From Quercus robur (Eukaryota; Streptophyta; Magnoliopsida; Fagales; Fagaceae): 64,000 nucleotides of DNA. Of this stretch, positions 53,589 to 64,000 are shown one piece after another. Each line of letters starts with the position of its first letter. Within the stretch, counting starts at the first letter, position 1. The stretch covers positions 4,226,974-4,290,973 of the forward strand of contig NC_065536.1 of the NCBI RefSeq assembly GCF_932294415.1, given 5' to 3'. A program made the translations under genes and the position numbers. A model generated the notes under the pieces. The model did not search any database, was not told where the DNA came from, and worked only from the letters and a program-made list of their open reading frames with translations.

Positions 53589-55385
53589 TTACCATTTTCT
53601 TAGAGGATTCCCGTCAAATATGCTAAAATAGCTAATTAGCACACAAAACACGAAAAAAAAACTCACTACATGAAATTAATGGTGCCAAAAATCAAATTCT
53701 TTTCCTTTGGCACTTTATTGTTGCTTGATGGTAAACACACACAAAAAAAAAATTATTTAACTGAGAGAGAGAGAGAGAGAGAGAGATTTAATATAATTTA
53801 TGTCACATAAATAGAGAAAGTTTGGGGAATTATTGTTAGTGGCATTGTGGCATATATTTTGTATGCTACATAGACCACGCAATATGTATGAATGGATAGG
53901 CTAGAATTTCATATCCATGATCTTACCACATGAAATGTGGCTTGATGGTAGGAGTCCTTATCCCAGCACCTAGAAAGGAGTGGTTTATGCGATAGCACCA
54001 ACAAGGCCTGCATGGTATATGTGATATTACTCATTACTGTTACATGGCGTGAGATCGATGAGCCTATATTGGATAGATGTGTGTGTATCCAAGATCTTGA
54101 GGCGCCAATTAGTTCTCTCCATGTGTCACTTTCCTAGTGATATATTAACATGATTAATAATTGAAAATTTTCACTTTAACTTGAATTGTTATGCTAGACA
54201 TGGGTAAAGTATAGAATCTATTTGGACCTGGGATGGTTAATTACTACTTTAAGACAGGAGTGGTAAATCCATTACACTAGCAGCTACATGTTGAGTCTAG
54301 GTGGTGACATGACCACCGGACATGGAAAACAAAATAATTATTATATATAAGATTTATAAATTTTTATCCTTAAAAAATATTTGGGACTACCCTAAATTTT
54401 TTTAGGCTCAACATAATTACACTTTGGACAAAATTTGGCAATAAATTTGGTTGTAGACTAAGTCTATAACTCCACTCAATATTTTTTTTCATTGGATATG
54501 AATTTTGACAAATCCAATATTGGATTAATTTTTTTTCTTATATCCTTCATACTTGCAAAATTTCAAGAATATCAAATATCAATAGCTATGTTATCAGTCA
54601 AATCTTTAAATTTCGAGTTTTTATAGTCTAAAATTTTACATAAAAAATAAGTTTATAGATAAAATAGTAAATAACATCTGATTGCCATAAAATTTGACAT
54701 TTGTTCTAAAAAATAAAGAATATACAATTCAACATTTAGATTTTTAAAATATATAACACTATTAATTTGTTTAGTAAAAGTTGTAGCCTAAGGCTACAAT
54801 TTCGTATGTATCCAAACATTTCCTTAAACTTTGATCTTCTTAACAATATATTAGGTTCTTACAAACAAATAGTTTCTTAAAAAAAAGGTCCTTACAAACA
54901 AAAGAAAAATCCCAAAAAATTTTTACCAAAATAAAATTTAGAAAAAGATGTAACTTAAAGCATTGATAATGAGACTATCATGCAAATATTTCAAAGCAAG
55001 AAAATTTGAAAAGAAAATTGTAAGACTTTATGTATTTGTTTGTTTGTGTGTGTTTTTGTCAATATATAAAGTTCTAATTTTATTAAATTTTTTATAATTT
55101 AAGTTTTTTAATGATCATCCTAAAATATATTCGTGGAGCATGATTTTTCTCCAATGAGTACGAGCTCTTAACTAATAAATAAACAAATACATGGACTTGA
55201 TATCAATTTTAAAATGAAAAAAAAAAAATGCTATACAATATTACAATTAATATTTTACTCATTATCTTGTGAGAGACTTGAACAGTAAAAGAAATAATAA
55301 AAAAAGAATATTTAAATGAAGTTGTAAAATAATAGAGTATTTGATTCTCAGTATATTAATATTATAAAGTAAGGTGTTCTTATAA
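53589..55385. other. Duplicon B non-coding block
   Basis: Collinear with 36880-37288 and 38381-39520. (GA)n lies at 53763-53787. The older tail-only insertion near 54855-54900 matches the one at 38965. (TAA)n at 55386-55430 is the empty site of the LARD. No gene is present. Confidence 0.7.
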
Positions 55386-55428
<43 letters not shown>

Positions 55429-55697
55429 TAGGGTGTTAAAATAGATAAAGTTACTTTTCTAAAAGTCAAAATTTTTAGCACATTTACGTTTGATATCACT
55501 TTATAATTTCAGCTTTTAAATTTTATGTACAGCATTTTAAAACATCACATTTTCCCGTATTTTCTTACTTTTTTCAAAAATTTTCAAAATATAAAAATAT
55601 TTTAGCATATTTTCAGCAAAAAAATTAGATGAGCTATTCCCAAATGAACACATTGTGAATGATTGATAGATGACTCTCACTTAGAGTAACTACGGAT

Positions 55698-56883
55698 AGG
55701 GACGGAACTAGGATTCAAACTTTGGGGGGGCCAAAGTTCTTTATTCAAAAATTTTTAAAAATTGAAATATCAATACTAGAGGTTGACAACAATGCATTAT
55801 TAGAATTAATTTTTTAATTATTTGTATTTTTTATTTTGTAAAAAAATCACAAATGACAATTTATAATCAAGAGTTTTGTAATTCTATAACTAATAACTTC
55901 ATAATGCTATATATATAGTTAAAAGATTCTTAAAAGAAAAAAAAAATACAAAAAACTATAGTTAAAAGTTCAAATCTATGTCAAGCATTATATTAAAAAC
56001 AACTAAAATAATGGTTAGTAAATATCATACATTAATATTCAACGAAAAAAAAGAGTAAGACAATTATTGGTGTCTTGGTAAGGTTGAGATTTTTTTCCTT
56101 TGAAAAATTGCAAGTTTGAAAAGATAGTAAAAAAAAAAAAAAAAAATTAAAAGAGATCTATTAAACAATCACATGATAATGGACGGTAACTTTTAGTCTT
56201 TAACTGAATAAATTAAAGCTTTTCCAGTCATTATATTAATTTAGTTAAGTCACAAAATTTATTACGAATAGATTAATCTCATACATTCTTTGGTGGTAGT
56301 TTAGGTAAGGCACAAAAACAATAGATTGTTATTGTTTCACACATGTATTACCATTTATGCATGCATGCCAAGTATGTCCCAAAGTTAATAAAACATTAAA
56401 AAAAAAAAAAAAAAAAAAAAACTACCATTCAAAAATTAGATAAATTTTTTCCATTGGTTGAGTTAAAGATATCAATTGATCCAAGTTGTTGGTGATTAAC
56501 TGGTGTGTGGACGGAGCAATCAGTGGTATAAGAGTTGTCTCTGTGACTATGAGGTGGAGTCATTTGAGAGGGGCATAGAGCTCTCAAATGGAATGGAGAA
56601 ATTGGGTAAAAGTTATCAGGTTTTTGTGATTTGTTGTTCTAGGATTTGTAATTGATTTATTGTTATTATTTTTGCTTAGACCAGAGATTTTTCTTGTTAT
56701 CTATTTTTGAGATTTATGAGTCAGCTTGTCAATTTTTTGGGGGAGGGAGGCCAAGTATATACATTTTAGAGTTAAAAGTAAATTTTTTGTGTAAATATAT
56801 ATACTATGGGATTTTTTTTCAAAGGCTTGGGGGGGGGGGGGGGGGGGGATGGCCCCCCTCAGTCCTAAGGCAGTTCCGTCCCT
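55698..56883. mobile_element. Non-autonomous hAT-like element with 12-bp inverted ends
   Basis: It begins AGGGACGGAACTAGGATTC and ends AGTTCCGTCCCT, so the terminal 12 bases are perfect inverted repeats. Unit A has no element at this place (46094 region). Runs of 7 G near the left end and 20 G (56829-56848) near the right end flank sequences of the GGGGGGCCA type. There is no transposase. The TSD is eroded. Confidence 0.85.
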
Positions 56884-57099
56884 GACTAAAGACTAGTCTT
56901 CAATCTAATAAAGCAACAGAGAAAGACTTAAAGTTAAGACATGGGCACATGTGGAGGAGAAAAAAAGAGGTAAGAAAAAATTATAAAAAATTACGAGATT
57001 AAACCTTCTCATTTTTTGAATTAAAAAGTTAAATGGGATTGTTCCTTTTTTTGCTCTTCTTTTTAAACGGGCCCAAAGATAAGGCAACTTTATGCTTCT

Positions 57100-57278
57100 T
57101 TCAATATATTTTTCTTTTAAGGTTCTCTAGTCTGTACTCTCTACATCTCTCTCTCTCACTCTCACTCTCACTCTCTCTCTCTCTCTTTCCCTATAACAAT
57201 ACTCTATTGCTAGCCAAACGCTCTTGCAGGAGCCATCAAGAAAGATAGAGAGATCTCTCTCCATTATTGACACAAGAA
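57100..57278 (+). other. 5' UTR exon of WRN-exonuclease-like copy 3
   Basis: Equivalent to 46440-46620, with a donor ACAAGAA|GTGAGA at 57279 and an acceptor TATGTACAG ending at 58369. (CT)n tracts are at 57147-57188 and 57295-57318. Confidence 0.55.
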
Positions 57279-58369
57279 GTGAGAGTCTCTGTGATCTCTC
57301 TCTCTCTCTCTCTCTCTATTTTGTGAAGTATTTTAAGCTTGTGAATTGTTTGAAAATAGAGCTGTATGTTGCTCACTTTGCATATCCGGTTTCGTTTGAA
57401 GCATGCATTACGTAGTCAGTTGAACACCTCTCATGGAAGAATTCGTTACTCTTTCCAGTAACATGTTTGATATCTGCTACAAAATTTTGTTTATACTATA
57501 TGGGCACGTACTTTTATTATATGGGCACGTACTTTTATTTGATGTGTACGTAATAGTTTTAAAATAGCTAGTATAAACACTAAGGGCCTGTTTGTTAGAG
57601 GAGTTTGAGTAATATTGTTTGTAGTTTTTTTAAATACGTGTGAGTAAAAAAATGTGTGGAAATATGTGTAATGTTGTTTAAAAACTGAAAATGAGTTGTT
57701 TAACAACTCTACCAAATGAACCCTAAATTTCAATCTTTCACTCTCTACAGCTAGCTTGCCAAAGAATTGAAGTAGTTTTTAGTGCTTGAAATGAAGAAAG
57801 ATCAAATTTGGTTTTAGTTCTATGATTGATTGGCTTATCAAATTTGCTACTGTTGACTTGAAAAAGATATTATAGTTGCCACCAAAATGATTTATACTTC
57901 ATGTCAACTTAATTTGCCCCATTGAATTGCTATTCTTATTGAGCCTGGTTAAGAGAATTTGTTAATTGGCCATTAAAAAAAAAAAAATTGATATAAAAAT
58001 GTAAAAAATTAGTTTTTTTTTTTTTTTCCATAAAAGTTGTTAATAGTTTCTAAAACATTGCATTAGAGTATTCCCTTCCGAAATTATTAAAAAAAAAAAA
58101 ATTCTATTTTACATTTTCAAAACCTACTTTATCTATTTTACTATCTTATTTTATAATTCAACCAACATTGAATTGAACTGTTATTCTTATTAAGCTTGGT
58201 TAATAAACGTTCTTAGAATATTTGTTAATTAATTATTTTAAAAAATTGATATAAAAATATAAATAAATATTTTAAAAAAATTTCCATAAAATATTTTTAA
58301 AAATATTAGTTTCTAAAACAATGTTGCTTTAACTTATCCCTTTATTATGACTTTTCTTGTTATGTACAG

Positions 58370-59040
58370 GCAACACTGATTTGAATTAGTTCAACATGAT
58401 CAACATCATACCACTATCATTTCTGTCAAAAATGGGTTTGTATGACATTGAAATACACGGTGCAAACGTTAAGGTAAGCTTATATAGTCGAAAATCTTGC
58501 TTTGGTTGATGCTAAGATAGATGAGTTCAAATCTTCATTACAAACTTCCGAAAGGCAAGTTGTTGGACTCGACATTAAGTTTGTTAAAACTGATGGGAAT
58601 TTAAATAAAGGCAAGTTTTGCTTCTTTGTGTTGGGAGTCATTGCTTGATGATACAATTACCTGACTTGAAGGCCATAACTTATACCCTCAGGCAGTTTCT
58701 GTCTGATGAGAGTATTTGTTTTCTGGGTACCGGAATGAGCGAGAAAGTTACAGAACTAGGCTGCCTTTATTTTTTTTATTATCATGACGGAGCGCAACGT
58801 GTAAATTGTAACACAGGTGTTGAAGTAGGCTATTTGGCTGCCAAAATTCTGAAGAAACCCAATGTTGAGCAGTATGGATTAGCGGTGTTGGCTGGTGAAG
58901 TTGGAATGGATATAAAGGAACCAATTAGTGAATGTCCTGACTGGAATGCGAAGGTGTTCTCACATGAAGATGTCAAGTATGCACTGCACAATGCCTATAC
59001 TTCTTATGTTATTGGGAATAAGGTCTTGGATATGCTCTAA
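58370..59040 (+). pseudogene. WRN-exonuclease-like copy 3, frameshifted
   Basis: The ATG at 58396 opens MINIIPLSFLSKMGLYDIEI then HGANVKV, like copy 1. A four-base insertion near 58477 then shifts the frame to a stop. VGLDIKFVKTDGNLNKGK follows in the original frame series, a one-base deletion at about 58617 shifts it again, and the last 140 codons are open to 59040 (CFLGTGMSEKVTELG, VNCNTGVEVGYLAAKILKKP, YALHNAYTSYVIGNK). Exo I has D-I-K, Exo II has K and Exo III has N, as in copy 2. This is a pseudogene unless the assembly has errors. Confidence 0.88.
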
Positions 59041-59408
59041 GCCTCTAAGGCCATCCTGTCTATGGGTTTAACTGCTTTAATTCTGTCTTGTTAGTGTCCA
59101 CATTAGAGCTATATGTGCTAATGTTACATGTGATTTGTGTAATTCGAACTACTTTAATGAAATTTCTGGTTGTGTTTGGTTTGTCCTAAATCATATATAA
59201 TAATTTATTCTGCTACAATCTTCTCATAAAGAAAGGTCTCAAAATTTCTGAGTAAATAATTATTTGTCTTGGGATATCTCCAAAATTGAGGAACAATAGA
59301 AATTCCAACTCAATTGAAATCTTCAATGAGTGTATCGAGTCATCATTGATTATCATTTTGCCATCTTGAACTTTCAACTTTTGTAAGCTAGTTTAGCACA
59401 CGATAGAT

Positions 59409-60555
59409 TGTTGTTGAGAACAAATTTTTTCACACCACATGGTATTTGAAAGTTCAAATATGTGTATAAAAAACACCCTTGAACGTTTAGACCCCCAATT
59501 TACAAATTAACTAATTCAAGCTTTATGTCAAACAACTAGTATGCGGAAAATGAACATAAGCTATAATATAGAATTGGAAAAACTATCTAAGCCAAATTAA
59601 AATCACAACCCACAGCAGATAATAAAAGGCAAAGATAAAGGGAAGGAAGATGCAAACACAAAGACAACACGCGATGTGTTATCGAAGAGGAAACCGAAGC
59701 CCTCGGCGTAAAACCTCTCCGCCGCCCTCCAAGCGGTAAACAATTCACTAGAAAATGTAGTTGGGATACATGGACAGCAATAGACCCTCCAAGCCTAATC
59801 TACCCAGTGCACCTAAGCCCTCCAAGCTTCTTGCTCCAACGAGGTTGCGCCAAATCTTTTTCTTTTCTAGCTTCCCGGATTCCGCTACTAGACCGTAGCA
59901 TCAACCAATGTAGATTGGTTCCTTCCTAACTGCTTCCCAGAACACCAAACAGCCCTCTCACAGTGATGAATATGGTGAGAACAAGGTTTTGGTAAAATGC
60001 CTCTCAAGGGTTTGACAATGGAGAGGAAGAGAGTTGAGGAATTTGAAGAGATTCTAATGTATAGATTGTAGGTGAATCAATCTCGTTTTTCTTTAGGGTT
60101 TCTCTCTCAAAATTCTCTCTAGAAGCTCTCTTTCATTAGTGGGTATAAGGGGTATTTATACTGGAGTGAGAGAGGAATGTGAAACGTCAGGTTTTACAAA
60201 ATAGGGGTGGCTCGCGGCTTGGCCTCGCGACTTGACTAAGTCGTGAGATCCAGTCGCGAGATAACTGTATGGCCAGTTGTCCTGTTTTGTCCTGTAGTGC
60301 TCCAGCTAGCATGACTGTTCACCTTCTGGCATGCTTGGCACGTGTGCTGCATCTGGCGGCTTGCAGCCGCGAGCCACCCACGAGATCAAGCCGCGAGTCT
60401 CTGTTTTCTTGCACACTCTTGAGCAATCAACACTCTATCTCACTCACTACCCTTACAATAAACCCACCTAAATACAGGGTTACTAAATGCTGAAATACAA
60501 GCAAATTTGGCACGGAATAAAGCTAATAAGGTGGTTGATTAAATTCAACCTTACA
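59409..60555 (-). repeat. LTR-like repeat, copy 2, at the end of unit B
   Basis: On the minus strand it begins TGTAAGGTTGAATTTAATC and ends TTCTCAACAACA, giving TG and CA termini over 1147 bp. There is no internal region, which suggests a solo LTR, but no 5-bp TSD is visible. It is related to 48424-49520, which lies at the equivalent place in unit A. Confidence 0.6.
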
Positions 60556-62137
60556 GTATTTATTTCATTAGCAACTCGCACCACATTGACAAATTATAGA
60601 TTTTGAAAAAAAACCTCTTTTAAAGCCTAAAAGAGCCCATATTCACAAAATGACGCCGAAGCCCATGGTCCAAAACCCATGGCGATATTATCTCATCAAA
60701 ACTCATAGTTCAAGCTCATGGTACAACATCTCATTTTCAGCTCATGATCCAAGCTCATGAGTCTCATCGGGGAAATTTTGGGAGTCGTGGTTTAGAAGGC
60801 CAAGAAATATGTTCAATAAAACTCCAGTGGTTCAATGTTGATAAAGGAAAACATATTACTTGGGATGTCTTCCCCAATTCCCTGAACTCTAACGGGTCAG
60901 TGTGCAATAGGTAGCATCTAATAAGCCTCTCATATCACATAACACTTCAAATGATAAAACTCTTCATACTCTTTACATAAAAATTAATGTTCATCATATA
61001 ATATAAGTTTAAAATTGTAATTATATTATTTCATATAAATTATATTATTATTTTCATTTAAATCAATCTCGAGCATATGACTAAATCTATATTAATATCT
61101 CATATCTAGCATTAAATGCTTTCCTTACTCTCCAAGATTTGGTCAAAACACAAAGAGACCATAATTACATCTCTAAAACTTTATCAAATATCAATCAACT
61201 AGTCTATTACTTACCAAAATTATATATGGACTAAATATATAATTTTCCAAAAAAGGAAACTTAGCCAAAAATATCAATAATAGTTCCAGTGAAAACTGCC
61301 TTAACTCTAGCAGAAGCTACAACAACTCCAGCAGAAACAGCAACAACTCCAACAGAAGTTGCAGTAGCTCCAACAGCAACTACAGTAGCTCCAGCAGCAG
61401 CTTAGGCAACTGACACATGTCCAAAAGTAACATCATCAACTTATTAATGTCCAATCCCAACAGCTTGCTTCCATACCCAAAGAAGCAAGGGTCCTATAAG
61501 AGAAATCATACCATTTTAAATTAAGATCCTTAGCCTCCAACTGAAATACCAGAAATAGAAGGATCCCGTAAAGGTTATCTTACCATTTTTAGCCAAACTC
61601 ATGAATTTAATGCAAAATATTTTCTCCAGCAGAAGACCTCACACAGTTGACATCATCCAGCTGTGCTACTGCTGTAGACCTGACAACTGCAGCATCTATT
61701 GTTGTACTGCTGCAGTAGCAGCTTTAAAGTCTCAAACTTTCTTCTTTTGGCTAAAAACCAAAAATCCACTAATGAAACCACTTACTTTGTCAAAGACTTT
61801 CCTTATTTGTTAAATTTTCCTTTAACTAATTCTAATCTAATTACATACTTGGCTCTGTATAAAGAGGACCAAGCCACACACTAAGACACACTATCCATCT
61901 CTCTCTCACCCTCTTATTTTGAAACTTCATTCATTTTTCTGTCATATACACATTATCATACTTCTCCATCTCTCTCTTATAAAACCCCTCTTCTTAGATA
62001 ACACCTATTACACATACTACTACCCATCTCTCCCACACTCTAATATTATGAAACTTCATCATTTTGTTGTCCATAAACACATTTTCATCTCCTTCTTTAT
62101 TTCTCTTACAAAATCTCCCTTTGTAGAAAGCAACATT
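60556..62137. other. Intergenic, with CAGCAAC-type minisatellite and a tandem leader duplication
   Basis: 61300-61408 is a run of related 18-24-bp units (ACTCCAGCAGAA, GTAGCTCCAACAGCAACTAC), open as an Ala/Thr/Pro-rich peptide that ends in a stop. 61620-61735 has similar CAGC/CTGC content. A TATA-like CTGTATAAAGAGG lies at 61855, followed by a duplicated block of about 115 bp (CCATCTCTC, then TGAAACTTCAT, at about 61889 and 62024). I recognise no gene; it may be the promoter end of an unclassified LTR element. Confidence 0.4.
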
Positions 62138-63069
62138 GTTAGTTTTTAGGCCCCTTAAAACAATTTATTTAACCTAGGTAATTAGCCAAGTTGTTACTTA
62201 ATCCAATTAAACAAGTCTAGGTTATCACAATATCAAAGATCAAATCCTGCAAAACAGCGGAAAATAAATAACACAAGATATGATCACCCAGGAAACCAAA
62301 CCGGTAAAAACCTAGGGAGGATTTAACCTAGCTATCCTCAAGGTAAAAAGCAAATCCACTACAAAGAATCGAAGTTCATACAATAAGACTTACAAGCCCC
62401 CACGCTCGACTTCTTATTGCTACCAATCAGTAGAACTTACTGACACGACCACGTGCAAGCTCCGAATCCATGGACTCCTTCTTTCTTTGGCCTTTGCAAA
62501 ACACAAACACCCCCGTTTGTGACTTTGAGATCTCACTCAAAGGTTTAGCAACACAAACTCTCCTGTTTGTGACTCCAAGACCACCCTTGAAGGTTTAGAT
62601 CATCAACACCTTTGATGACAAGAGAAGGCACCAACTTCTACAATACCGGATCTTGAGATTCTTCAAGGAATAGCACCGGTAGAAGACATAAGAGAGCTTT
62701 TTAGGAACAAAACCCTAAATACAAAAGAGGCACACTTTTTTCTCTCTGAAAAGCCACATAAAAACGTGCTTAGAGTTTTCTTTATATACTGGGAGAAGTA
62801 GATTAGAAACCCTAATCCTAAATGGGCTTGAACTGCTGTTTGGGCTTAATTAAAATTCTACAGATACGACTTTCGATCGATCGAGCCTGTCTTTCGATCG
62901 ATCGAACCTGACAGATTATGAAATCTTCTTCTTGCAACTTGTATGTTCTTGAATCTTGACTTGAATCAGATTGAACATTGTCTAATAAAACCTATAGACT
63001 CTAAGATCTATATCTAGACAAGTTTGTGTTCACGATTTGCCAATTGTTCTAAACATTTAGAATCTAACA
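62138..63069 (-). repeat. SIRE-like copia 3' LTR (932 bp)
   Basis: Starts TGTTAG and ends CTAACA. On the minus strand it is preceded directly by a purine tract (AAAGGGGGAGTT), which makes it the 3' LTR of an element extending past the right window edge. Inside, at about 62873-62911, are two TTTCGATCGATCGA blocks. Confidence 0.85.
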
Positions 63070-63683
63070 AACTCCCCCTTTGGCAATTCGTGACAAAACT
63101 TTCATACAAAATGAAATGCTCAAATTCAAGAACAACCCAATACAATAAAATGTCCAATTATATCACAAATCCCAATCTAAGACTCCTAACCTAGAGGTTG
63201 CCAATAAGAGGTAGAAGGTCTTAATCAGAATGTACTTGTCTTTCTTGAAACACTCAACAAACACATCATCGCATGTGTGGAAAGAAAGACATATAAACAA
63301 TAATATGAAACATAATATAAAAAACAAAAGTAAATTCTAACTCTCCCCCTAAGTTAGATACATCAAAAAGTTTTTATATTCTCCCACTTTGAAAAACAAT
63401 TTTATCTCTCCCTAAACAAAACAAACAGGTCATCTATGTCTCCCCCTTTTTGTCACGTATTGACAAAGACTACCTAATTAGAAGGTAGACAAAAAACATA
63501 CGCAACAGAGTAAGAGAAAATAGAGACAACTCCCCCTATGAAGAGCAACAACTCCCCCTAAGAACCACAAAGGTTAAAAAAAATTCCTCCCCCTATAAAA
63601 ATAGGAAAAACAAAACAAGTTTTGGGAAAAACAGTTTTGAGGAAAAATAAAGGGGTTAGGGATAAATAAAAAGACACAAACCA

Positions 63684-63726
<43 letters not shown>

Positions 63727-64000
63727 TTGAGGATACACATGAAGAAAAAATATTCTCTCTTGCAATAAAATGCAAACATGGCACTATGTGACCCATAAAT
63801 AGTTGCTTGAGTAGAGAAAATATTTGCACATTGATTATCCATCATATCTCTTAAGAAAATAATTTTCTACAATTCATACATAAAAATAGCATATACTAGA
63901 AAGTACATAACTCAAAAAGTAATCAATCAATTTTTTTGATCAAGTTAAGTACCAAATGTAGTAAAGTGTATGCATGTTATATGTGAAAACAATGAGAGAT
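63070..64000 (-). mobile_element. SIRE-like copia 3' untranslated region with multiple polypurine tracts
   Basis: The motif CTCCCCCT (a polypurine tract, AGGGGGAG, on the minus strand) occurs at 63072, 63342, 63440, 63530, 63552 and 63577. Repeated polypurine tracts upstream of the 3' LTR are a known trait of the SIRE/Maximus lineage of copia. No coding region is reached before the window ends. A T tract of 38 lies at 63686-63723. Confidence 0.75.

Overview
This is nuclear DNA of a flowering plant, most likely a woody eudicot. It is AT-rich and intron-bearing, and dense in LTR retrotransposons (Ty1/copia, a Ty3/gypsy-type LARD, a SIRE-like copia), an L1-type LINE, tRNA-derived SINEs, hAT-like and MITE-like DNA elements, and many microsatellites. 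Several repeat families and the gene fragments look Fagaceae-like (oak or chestnut), but that is an impression from memory and not shown by the sequence. There are no rRNA genes, CRISPR arrays or operons. Genes are few and most are broken. Layout: 1-4317 is a minus-strand copia element cut by the window edge, with gag, protease, integrase and RT/RNase H remnants and one 602-bp LTR. 4434-4769 is a tRNA-SINE with a 14-bp target-site duplication (TSD). 6873-7800 holds the only intact gene-sized ORF outside transposons, a 214-aa Werner-exonuclease-like (DEDDy fold) protein that lacks three of the four catalytic acids. 8300-18060 is intergenic: a partial copy of that gene's upstream region, a SINE, MITE-like elements, a multi-membrane-segment remnant, a 10-bp minisatellite and a frameshifted GASA/snakin fragment. 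18066-30000 holds two direct copies of a promoter-like repeat, a 45-aa Myb/SANT-like fragment, a satellite of 17 monomers (about 93 bp each), an antisense phytochrome (PHYE-like) fragment and a short SINE. 31300-32650 has a MITE with an 11-bp TSD, then a PAMP-induced-peptide (PIP-like) gene whose core motif lies just beyond a stop codon, then an LRR receptor remnant. 33970-34600 is the 3' end of a plus-strand copia. The second half is organised by a tandem segmental duplication: duplicon A (about 35585-48480) and duplicon B (about 50240-59410). Each ends in a decayed copy of the Werner-exonuclease-like gene with a conserved 5' UTR exon and intron. The duplicons differ by clean insertions, so each supplies the empty site for the other. 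A carries a 945-bp hAT-like element with an 8-bp TSD, a 1.1-kb repeat-rich insertion and a 6.24-kb LARD with a 5-bp TSD. B carries a 3-kb 5'-truncated LINE with a nested element, and a 1.2-kb hAT-like element. The LARD holds a 17-copy, exactly 81-bp-periodic array that is open in frame on both strands. The window ends in the 3' LTR and multi-polypurine 3' region of a SIRE-like copia on the minus strand (62138 to the edge). The two most interesting signals are: (1) a lineage-specific family of catalytically dead WRN-exonuclease-like genes, duplicated in tandem (three copies plus one relic); and (2) at least nine tiny insertions (12-56 bp) made of little more than a poly(A) tail, each bracketed by an 11-18-bp TSD. 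Six of these share a TCTC-poly(A) junction with the LINE at 50536, which suggests they are extreme 5' truncations from LINE-type retrotransposition.
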